From assembly GCA_018398585.1 (NCBI GenBank), contig JAGTTD010000001.1, positions 39,447,938 to 39,511,937 of the forward strand: a stretch of 64,000 nucleotides of DNA, in the 5' to 3' direction. Positions within the stretch are counted from its first letter, which is position 1, and the number at the start of each line of letters is the position of its first letter. A program made the translations under genes and the position numbers. Origin of the DNA: Simmondsia chinensis. Taxonomy: Eukaryota > Streptophyta > Magnoliopsida > Caryophyllales > Simmondsiaceae. The notes under the pieces are model-generated. The model did no database searches. It was not told the DNA's origin and worked only from the letters and a program-made list of their open reading frames with translations. Shown in pieces: positions 56,041 to 64,000 of this stretch.

Positions 56041-57009
56041 GTGGCATTAACACACCCTTATACCGCATTGACAGTGGCACAAGCTTACCTTGATAATAGT
56101 TTTAGGCATCACGGTATGCCTCATTCTATTTTCAATGATCGTGATCCAATTTTTGCGAGTGAGGTTTGGCAGGGGTTGTTCTCAATTCAAGGGTGGAGTT
56201 ACTTTTTTCGTCAGCTTATCATCCCCAAATCGATGGCCAGACTTAGGTCGTCAACCGTTGTCTCGAGACATCTTTGCATTGTATAGCCGGTCATTCGCTC
56301 AAAGATTGGTCTCATTGGTTTGGTGGAATGGTTGTATAACACCATGTAGCATTCCTCCACCCATATGAAACCACCGCCCCCCGCCCCCCCCCCCCCCCCC
56401 CCCCCCCCCCCCGAGGTAGTCTATGGACAACCTCATCCTATTCACATGCCATATCTTCCCAGGGAAAGCAAAGTAGATGCTCTCGATAGGAGTCTTTGAG
56501 TGCGGGAAGAGATGATCAATTTTCTCAGGTTTCACTTGAATCGTGCTCGACATTGTATGGAGCAACAGGCAAATAAAAAGAGAAGTGATAGAAATTTTGA
56601 GATTGCATAATGGGTTTACTTGAAGCTTCATCCTTATAGGCAACACTCTTTGACTCAACAAGGTAATCAAAAACTTGCCCCTAAGTTTTACGGACCCTTT
56701 CAGATTACCCTTAAAATTCGACGGGTAGCCTATGCACTATAACTTCTGGCTCATGCAAAAATCCATAACGTCTTTCACGTCCCTCCTCAAGAAACACCAT
56801 GGGCCTCTCCCTACTCACCTTATTGAGTTACCCACATAGCGGATCCTACTAACCCACAACAACCGGAAAAGATTTTGGATCGATGTATGGTCAAACGGGG
56901 ATGACAAGCCGCAACCAAAGTCCTCATACGATGGGAAGGGCAAGGAGAGGAAGGGGCAAGGGAGTATTTGTTTGATCTGCAAAAGAAATTTCCGGCCTTT
57001 CACCCTTGA
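56041..57009 (+). pseudogene. gypsy 2 integrase core and chromodomain
   Basis: FNDRDPIF holds the second Asp. The Glu codon of GQTE is a TAG stop (about 56247). A run of 29 C at 56384-56412 interrupts the region that should read HTSTHMKPPPEVVYGQ. IHNVFHV and KILDRCMVKRG follow, and the C-terminus is KVLIRWEGQGEEGAREYLF with a closing TGA at 57007-57009, a degenerate chromodomain. Confidence 0.78.
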
Positions 57010-57466
57010 GGTAAAGGGTGGTTTCGAGGGGGGTGGTATAATACAGGCAAATAAATAAAGGCGCGTATATAGTTTGTGCTCAATATTGCTTCGGGAAGTT
57101 GACCACTATACTGGATAAGGTTGCTAGGCAGTGGAGGAATTGGGCTGTTATGATTTGGGTTATGGGTAGTTGGGCCATGGGAGTGTTTTGTGTGCTGGGT
57201 GAGTTGGGTCTTAATTGTTAACTTATGGTTGGGTTAGCCCCAATCACTTATATTTCCGTACTTATACTTCAATTACACATTTACCTTACATTTATGTCTC
57301 ATTTCGTTTGCATTTCATTTACTTGTCTCTAAAACAGTGTTGGTTAGGTTGTAATTCATGATGAATGAACATGATACTTTCTTTCTCTAAATTTTCTCTC
57401 CTCTCGCTTCTCAATTTCATTGAACTCCATTGTTGACCTTCGAGTTCTCCTGGATTGACATTATCA
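57010..57466 (+). repeat. Polypurine tract and 3' LTR of gypsy 2
   Basis: GAGGGGGGTGG at about 57027-57037 is the polypurine tract. The LTR starts at 57039 (TAATACAGGC) and ends TTATCA at 57466. Confidence 0.78.
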
Positions 57467-57949
57467 TAAACATACTTTCTTACCCTGAAGAGAAATTTAA
57501 CCAAGTCTTTGTATACTCTTACGAGACTTAAGCTTAATTTTAAATTGTAACCTTAAAATTTGATTAGCAACATATATCTTAAAAGCTCTTATGATCATTT
57601 AAGCATATAATGACGCATTTATATTATATGATAATGTACTATCATATTTGATTATGTTTCTTGTAGTATACACCCTTGTAAGTTGAGGTCTTATATAAAA
57701 TTTTTGTGAATCATGTAACTAATTTCAAGAAAATAATTATACTATACATTTAATCGAATCTTACGATTTCTATTTGATCCCACTATTCCGATTTCACAAG
57801 CTCCTAACAATTCTAAGTAGGATCCCTATATATATATAGTTATGAGAAAGTGAGAGGGTGAGAAGAATAGATCTTGGCCGTCCGTTATAATAAACGATCA
57901 AGATTGACCCTTTTTTATGGGATAAAAAAAAAAAAATTCTCCCTTCTAC
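57467..57949. other. AT-rich spacer
   Basis: No gene is recognised. A TATA run lies at about 57827-57840, followed by GATCTTGGCCGTCC and AACGATCAAGATTG, an inverted pair common in plant repeats. Confidence 0.4.
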
Positions 57950-58495
57950 CTCCCACTTACCCTCACCCCAACCACCCACCACTGTCGCCACCACCGCCCC
58001 TCCTTTTTGTCTCTTCCAATACCCTTTTCTCTCCCTCTCATACCCCTTCACCCCGCTGCTCCTGCTAATCCACCACCGTCACTGCCCTTTCTTTTCCTCT
58101 CTCTTCCAATACCTCTTTCCCTCACCCCCCCCCCCCTCCCCCCAATTAACCATTTACACCCGCTATTCGCTGCCTTTAACCATCTACTGCCCCTCCTTTT
58201 GTATTTCTTCCAATACCCCTTTCTCTCTCCTCCTTACGTGCGTGGGTAAAGGGATATGGTGGAGAGAGAGAAAGAAGTATGGTCAGAATGACAAAAGGAG
58301 GGGCGGTGGATGGGCGATGGCAGTGGGTGGCAGGGCAAAGGGTTGGATGGGGGGAGGGAACAAAGGGGTATTGGAAGACAGAGGAAATGAATGGGCAGTG
58401 GCATTAGCGGTGGGTGGGCGACGGTGGCGAAAAGCGGTGCGGCTGCAGCTACGGGTGGCAGAGAGAGAAAAAGGAAGGGTTGGGGGCAAAGAAAG
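57950..58495. repeat. Large pyrimidine/purine fold-back
   Basis: The plus strand is C/T-rich from 57950 to 58238 and G/A-rich from 58245 to 58495. Blocks such as GCCCCTCCTTTTGT and TCTTCCAATACC on the left recur inverted on the right (ACAAAAGGAGGGGC, GGTATTGGAAGA). The left arm also repeats CTTCCAATACC three times about 90-110 bp apart. Proline-rich frames here are a by-product of composition, not genes. Confidence 0.6.
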
Positions 58496-58500
58496 AGAGG

Positions 58501-58675
58501 CACTACAACAAAAAAGGGTGATTCTCGGTCCATAATTATTGGCGTTTGTGCAAACGTCGAGAAATCTCGGCGCTTAAATGCGTCGAGACAAAGCATCGAA
58601 AATTCTCGGCGCTTTTAAATGACGCAAACAATATCGGCTTTTATAAGCGCCGAGAATATTGTCTGGTATATATAC
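58501..58675 (+). repeat. CACTA terminus and subterminal repeats
   Basis: After the CACTA end, TCTCGGCGCTT appears at about 58566 and 58603, and the inverted form AAGCGCCGAGA at about 58645. Related CGTCGAGA and ATCGAAAAT motifs lie between. In CACTA elements such motifs are bound by the element's second protein. Confidence 0.75.
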
Positions 58676-58803
58676 CCCCGCAAACCCTAACCCTCATTTC
58701 TCACCTCGCCGCGCCACTGAGAAAATCGACTCTCACACCCTCACCCTCTCCACCACGTTCGTCTCTCACCCTCACCTCCCGATTTCCAACCGCGTCGTCT
58801 CCA

Positions 58804-58905
58804 CCGCCAACGTTCGCCTCTCACCGTCGCCGCCAGCGTTGGCCTCTCACCGTCGCCGCCAGCGTTCGCCTCTCACCGTCGCCGCCAACGTTCGTCTCTC
58901 ACCCT
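58804..58905. repeat. 26-bp minisatellite
   Basis: Four tandem copies of a 26-bp unit containing GTTCGCCTCTCACCGTCGCC, GC-rich, in the leader of the CACTA element. Confidence 0.75.
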
Positions 58906-59515
58906 CACCTTTCGATTTCACAGTTGCTCTTGCTTTGCTGTTAGTATGTGATGTCCTTGCCCTAGTTTCGATTTTTATTTTTATTGGACTGCTTATTCTT
59001 CTAAAAGTGTTATATCATTTGAGTTGGTTAAAGTAGTTGTATTATAGTTTTGTATTATCTTTCCCCTGCTTCATGCGCATCCTTAATGCTATGGTTCGAA
59101 TGATTCTATCGTTGCATCTCATCCTTTGAATTGATTAATACAAAAGATTGTTGTTTTGACGAAATTCTTATGCTACTGTGTTTGATTGATGTTTAAAATT
59201 ATGTGTTGGTGGTGCTTGTGAGTTCAATTTGTTAATGTCAGGGAGATTAGATATCGATTTCATAATTTTTGAATTTGGAAAAATAAAACTTTGTTGCTAT
59301 ATCCCTTGTTTAGATGGATCCTTCACATTAGAGGATTAAAATTGATTAAGGAACTCATGTATCTTACTTTAATTTCTAACTTCTCCTAAGTCCCATTAAT
59401 TATTTGTTTTTGTATTTGTATATATTTTGATTGGTTGATTAAATATTTATCTTATGAACTCTAACTTTTTTTCAATTTTTAGATAATTTGATTGCACTAC
59501 TTAATATTTAGAGAT
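58906..59515. other. CACTA leader
   Basis: No coding sequence is recognised between the minisatellite and the transposase start. T-rich and intron-like, with a polypyrimidine stretch before 59490. Confidence 0.45.
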
Positions 59516-62500
59516 ATGGATACGAGTTGGATCACGCAACCAAGGATTAGTCAAGCTTATATTGATGGTGTCATTGAATTCATTAAGTTGGCTAAAGAAA
59601 ATCTTATAGAAGGAAAAACTCGATGTCCATGTAATAAATGCAAAGTAGCCAAATGGTTCTCATTAGAAGATGTGGAATATCATATCCTTTTTAAGGGTTT
59701 TTGGCCAAAGTATAAGAAATGAATTTTTCATGGAAAAGAAGATATTATTCAATAATTGAGATGTAATAGTCAAACATCTACCAATAATAATGAGGGAAGG
59801 GCCATAGGTCGAGATGATATTGGTGGATTACTACGAGAAAGTATCGGAGTTGATATTCCTCCCTCCACAAGTCAACCCCATTTGTCTGATGAACTGATTG
59901 GTCAGACCAAGTTCCTCTTGAACAACCCAACCAATCTCTTGAGGAGAAAGCCAAGTATAAGAAGATATTGGAAGCTTCTAATGAAGAACTATATCCAGGC
60001 TGTAGCGCATTCTTCAAATTGTCATTTCTTTTGCACTTGTTTCACTTGAAATGTATGCATAGTTGCTGAGTCCTTCACGATGTTGCTAAGACTTCTTGTT
60101 GATGCATTTCCCCAAATTATGGTATTTCCATCATCTTATTATGAAGCTCAGAAAATGATCAATGAGTTGGGTCTTGGACATGAAAAGATTCATGCTTGTC
60201 CAAATAATTGTATGTTGTATTGGGGTGAAATGTCTGAAAAAGAGAGTTGTCATACATACGGCATCTCAAGATGGAAGACAGTTAAGGGTAAGGAAGATGA
60301 CAGTTGTAGTGATGAAACTATGTCAACCAAGAAAGGAGAGCCCGCTAAGGTTATGCGGTATTTTTCTTTGATTTCAAGGCTCAAAAGATTATACATGTCA
60401 TCTAAAACAGCCGAAGATATGAGATGGCATGAGATAGACCGTTTAAAGGATGGGAAATTAAGGCATCCTGCAGATGGCTTAGCTTGGAGGGCATTTGATG
60501 CTCGGTATCCGGAGTTTTCTTCAGATCCTCGTAGTGTTAGGCTTGGTCTTGCTAGTGACGGCTTCAATCCGTACCGTCTTATGAATACTACTTATAGTAC
60601 ATGGCCAGTGGTGTTGATCCCATACAACTTGCCCCCATGGCTATGTATGAAGCAATCGTCATTCATTCTTTCTTCGATTATTCCTGGGAAATCGGGCCCT
60701 GGACTTGACATTGATGTGTACCTACAACCATTGCTGCATGAGTTGAAATTGTTATGGGAAGGTATTGATGCATATGATGCCTATAGTGGACAAAACTTTA
60801 GGATGCAAGGGGCTATAATGTGGACTATCAATGACTTTCCTGCATATGCTATGTTGTCTGGTTGGAGTACAAAGGGCTACACAGCTTGCCCTTATTGCAC
60901 TAAACATACACATTCTTATAAGTTTGGGGGCAAGATTTGCTATAATGGACACCGTAAATGGTTACCTAATAATCAACCTTTTCGATCTCAGAGTCAATTG
61001 TTTGATGGGACAATGGAGTATTCTTGTGCTCCTACTCCGGCATCAGGGACTGATATCTTGAAAGCACAAGAACAAGTTCGTTACAAGTACGGAAAAACCC
61101 AAAAGACTAGTAAGAAGAAAAGAGAAACGCACCACATAGACAGTTCAATAGAAAGAGTGGACAATGAGGAAGTGCTTTGGAAGAAAAAAAGCATATTTTT
61201 TGACTTATCATAGTGGGAGTACAATCTCCTTCGACATAATCTTGATGTCATGCACATAGAGAAAAATGTGTGTGATAATGTTCGAGGGACGCTATTACAT
61301 ATGGAGAGAAAGACTAGAGATGAAGAAAAGGCAAGAAGGGCCCTTGAAGAAAGGAACATAAAGCCACATCTTTGGCTACAACCTCGTCCTAATAGAGATC
61401 CGTACATGCCTCCAGCTTCTTACTATATGTCTTCAAATGATAAAGAACGGTTTCTAAGAGTTCTACAGAAACTTAGGGTCCCAGATGGATATGGATCTAA
61501 CATCTCTAGATGTGTAAAGTTCAAACAAAGAAAACTCTTAAACCTTAAGAGCCATGACAACCATGTTCTTATGCAAGATATTCTTCCTGTAACTTTACGA
61601 GCATCCAATGCCACACAAGTCATTGAGTTGCTTTCAGACTTGTCTTCCTTTTTCAAATACTTGTGTTCTACGACCCTCGACCCAAATATGCTCGATCTTT
61701 AACAATCGAACATTATTCTTACACTTTGTGAGATGGAGATGGAATTTCTACCTATATTTTTCACAGTCATGGTTCATCTACTAATTCATTTAGTAGAGGA
61801 GGCTAAGCTTGGTGGGCCTGTTCACTATAGATGGATGTATCCGATTGAAAGGTTAGCCGATAATGCTTCATTTACTTTTATCTCTCATATTTGGTATCCA
61901 GTAATTGATCTCACGTGTTATCTATATTTATGTAATAAAGGTATTTGTCCCATTTGAAAGCATACGTAAGTAACCAGGCGCGGCCAGAAGGGTCCATTGC
62001 TGAAGGCTACATCATAGAGGAGACTATTACATTTTGTTCTAGATACTTAGAAGGTGCTACGACCATTTTTAATAGACCTAAAAGAAATAATGATAATATT
62101 TCAAGTATGGGTAAATACTTGTTAAACTCTGGGGGTCGTGCAATTGGAAAAGAGAAAATTGTTCGCCTTGATATGAGAAGTAAGGAACAAGCGCATCGTT
62201 ATGTGCTACTTCAGCTAGATGAAATCAAGGAACTTCGTGAGTAAGTGTTAATAGAAGCAACTTTGTCAATATTAATTATTTTTTTTTAACCTACTAATAA
62301 TTTCCTTATTATAGTGAATTTTTAAGTGAAAAACGACGAGCATATTTCCATAGAGGTCAATCTAATGCAACATTAGAAAATCAGTGGATTGTTGAAGAGT
62401 TTTCTGAGAGGCTTCAAAACCAGGTTAGTATATTTTAATCGATGTTGAAGTTGATATTATATATTCACCATTAATTTTGATACTATCTTTTATTCTATTA

Positions 62501-62982
62501 AGGTGCACAAAATTGATGCAACTACCGAAGAAGGCTGATTGAGAAGGGCTTTAGGTGGTGGGCTAAATCAGTATGCTAAAAGAATGAAGGGCTTTGTCCT
62601 CAATGGATACAAGTTTCATACAGAAGATCGTGAACGCTATATGAGGACACAAAATTCTGGGGTCATGGTCGTAGCTGATGGACAAGTTTACTATGGCAAA
62701 TTGACAGACATATATGAACTAGACTATTATGGGAGTTATAAAGTTGTCATTTTTCGTTGTGATTGGGTAGATATAAATAGGGGCTTAAGAACATTTAGAA
62801 ATGATGGTGCTTATGTCAACTTCTCTAAGTTGATGCATACGGGTCGATTGTTGAAAGATGATCCATTTTTCATCTCATCTCAAGCAAAGCAAGTTTTCTA
62901 TATTCAAGATGAGATGCCAAAGGGATGGTATCATGTCATTAAGACTAAACCTAGGGACTTGTATGATCTAGGCGAGATTTGA
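59516..62982 (+). pseudogene. TNP2-type CACTA transposase with introns
   Basis: ATG 59516 (DTSWITQPRISQAYIDGVIE) starts the transposase-associated domain, with CPCNKC and WFSLEDVEYHILFKGFWP. After frame breaks, 60080-61213 carries PSSYYEAQKMINELGLGHEK, HACPNNCMLYW, DARYPEFSSDPRSVRLGLAS, DGFNPYRLMNTTYSTWPVVL and GYTACPYC, the Transposase_21 core; HNLDVMHIEKNVCDN follows at 61233. A region with FFTVMVHLLIHLVEEAKLGG and GPVHYRWMYPIER is DUF4218, split by a GT-AG intron at 61852-61940. Further introns lie at 62241-62314 and 62424-62502. DUF4216 follows (GVMVVADGQVYYGKLTDIYE, MPKGWYHVIKTKPRD) to the TGA at 62980. Stops at about 59722, 61211, 61700 and 62538, plus a frameshift near 60040, are the only breaks, so this is a young pseudogene. 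Confidence 0.9.
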
Positions 62983-63199
62983 TCTTTGTTTTTTTAGAGT
63001 TGTGAAATAATGTTACGTGTTGTTTCATTTTGTCCATGTATGTTAGTTTTCTTTTGTACGTGTTGTTTTATTTTGTCCATGATCTTTGTTTCATTATTGA
63101 TTATTTGTTTTATGGAACATATTTGCTTCTCATTTTATTTTTGTAAGTTCTATTATACATCTACTAATTCTTTTATTTTTGGAAAAGCGTGGATTCACA
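62983..63199. other. Spacer between the two CACTA genes
   Basis: T-rich sequence with a direct repeat of TTTTGTCCATG (about 63028 and 63071). No gene is seen. Confidence 0.5.
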
Positions 63200-64000
63200 A
63201 TGAGGAGGTTTTTTAGAAGTGGCAAATCAGTGCAGTCCTCAACAGCAACACCGGAACATGAAGGAGGTGATGACAGTCAGCCAAGACCGTCAACATCTTA
63301 AGCAGAGGGGCCAGTGAGGGAAGTTGGTGTTTGGTCCACTGACGTGCCATTTGATGAGAGGGAGCTACTTTAACTTATTGGTAAATGTTTTCAATTTTAT
63401 AGAATTAATTATGGTAATAATTTTCTAATCGATTAGAAAAGTAATGGTATATCTTAATCGTTAATAGATGGCCAAGGTAACTTGAGTACCTTAAGGACGA
63501 TACCAGTTAAGGAAGTATGGCATCTTCCTGAAGGTGTAAGAATTATTGTGCGGTTCAATGACCTACGCCAACCAATTAGAAAGGGTGGCGATTTGTTTAT
63601 TCGGTTTATTGGAGAGGTTGCAAAAACGGGACGGTTTTGTCCGCTCGGAGTAAGAGATTGGCGTACGATGAATGACCAATACAAAGCAGAAGCTATTGAG
63701 GTTATTCGAGTAAGTATTATTTATGTCTGAAGTTTACTTTATATATATGATATATTATGTATGCTGAAGTTTCTGAACTTTATCATTGTATTAATTAAGG
63801 TTTTATACTCTTACTTGTGTTAATTTAATTCAATAGTATAATTGGCAATAGGTTCTTCCATCAAATTTTACTGCTCGAGTGAAATGTGGATATAACATTG
63901 AAATGTGGTTGCTCTCTTACTAGTACAACTACTGCTTTATGCCTTCTTACTATTCCCTTACCTTTTTGTGACATTATTGTTGGATTTTATGTTTTAGGGA
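63200..64000 (+). pseudogene. Second CACTA gene (Transposase_24/Ptta-like), partial
   Basis: ATG 63200 starts RRFFRSGKSVQSSTATPEHE, with a TAA at about 63299. A probable exon at 63468-63711 is bounded by AG and GTAAGT and reads LSTLRTIPVKEVWHLPEGVR, IIVRFNDLRQPIRKGGDLF and IGEVAKTGRFCPLGVRDWRT. Another exon begins at about 63853 (VLPSNFTARVKCG). This layout matches the second protein of plant CACTA elements, which binds subterminal repeats. It runs off the window. Confidence 0.7.

Larger units (their letters stand above)
45521..57466 (+). mobile_element. Ty3/gypsy chromovirus (gypsy 2) with nested copia
   Basis: The LTRs lie at 45521-45972 and 57039-57466, with a tRNA-Met primer site at 45974 and a polypurine tract at about 57026-57037. 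Gag is split by copia 2; protease, reverse transcriptase, RNase H, integrase and chromodomain follow on the plus strand. Flanking pentamers are CGAAC and TAAAC, at best a decayed target duplication. The proteins resemble gypsy 1 but the copies are well diverged. Deletion of the polymerase active site and several stops make it inactive. Confidence 0.88.
58501..64000 (+). mobile_element. CACTA (En/Spm) transposon, left part
   Basis: The element begins CACTACAACAAAAAAGG at 58501, the canonical CACTA terminus, right after AGG (candidate 3-bp duplication). A subterminal region with TCTCGGCGCTT repeats follows, then a TNP2-type transposase with introns and the start of a second gene. The right end lies outside the window. 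The element entered the fold-back sequence at 57950-58495. Confidence 0.88.

Noticed and set aside
57794..58618. Several proline- or glycine-rich reading frames on both strands
   Set aside because: They follow from the pyrimidine/purine composition of the fold-back and show no domain.
58659..59036. 125-codon frame in the CACTA leader as a gene
   Set aside because: Mostly the 26-bp minisatellite read in one frame; no domain and no support for expression.

Overview
The window is about 64 kb of AT-rich nuclear DNA from a plant, most likely a eudicot. It is almost entirely transposable-element (TE) sequence. Diagnostic families include chromodomain Ty3/gypsy elements, Ty1/copia elements with tRNA-Met primer sites, L1 and RTE LINEs, a Mutator-like element (MULE) with a plant mobile domain, a hAT element and a CACTA (En/Spm) element. 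No intact host gene, tRNA gene or CRISPR array was found. Almost every coding region is broken by stops, frameshifts or other insertions, so most are listed as pseudogenes. Identity calls rest on motifs read by eye; no database search was possible.

Region by region: 1-490 is the 3' end of an L1 LINE. 491-9632 is a nest: a possible host exon (964-1028) is split by a small non-autonomous LTR element (1029-8594, 5-bp target duplication). One LTR of that element was hit by a Ty3/gypsy chromovirus (2522-8287), whose gag was hit by an RTE LINE (3333-4075). The same possible exon was hit again by a MULE-like element full of GC-rich palindromes (8703-9578, 11-bp duplication). 10799-11805 is a solo LTR. 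12197-14290 holds AT-rich inverted-repeat elements. 14566-18581 is a nearly complete copia element with very short LTRs.

18587-29700 holds MITE-like sequence, LINE fragments, two 5S-rRNA-derived sequences with RTE-type tails (one a clear retroposon with a 20-bp target duplication), a tandem AT-rich repeat, and a decayed MURA transposase followed by a plant mobile domain gene. 29714-44875 is a copia element on the minus strand. Its left LTR was broken by a coding-less LTR element (30194-35682) and by a hAT transposon (35772-38789, 8-bp duplication). 45521-57466 is a second Ty3/gypsy chromovirus carrying a second copia of the same family in its gag (46213-52774). 57950-58495 is a large purine/pyrimidine fold-back. 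A CACTA transposon starts at 58501 and runs off the right edge.

The genes do not form a pathway. The autonomous families here could supply enzymes to the non-autonomous ones: RTE LINE machinery to the 5S-derived SINEs, and MULE transposase to the palindromic element. The most interesting observations are the 5S/RTE-tailed SINE with its neighbouring empty site, the palindrome-array element, the MULE-plus-mobile-domain pair, and the reading frame restored when two insertions are removed.
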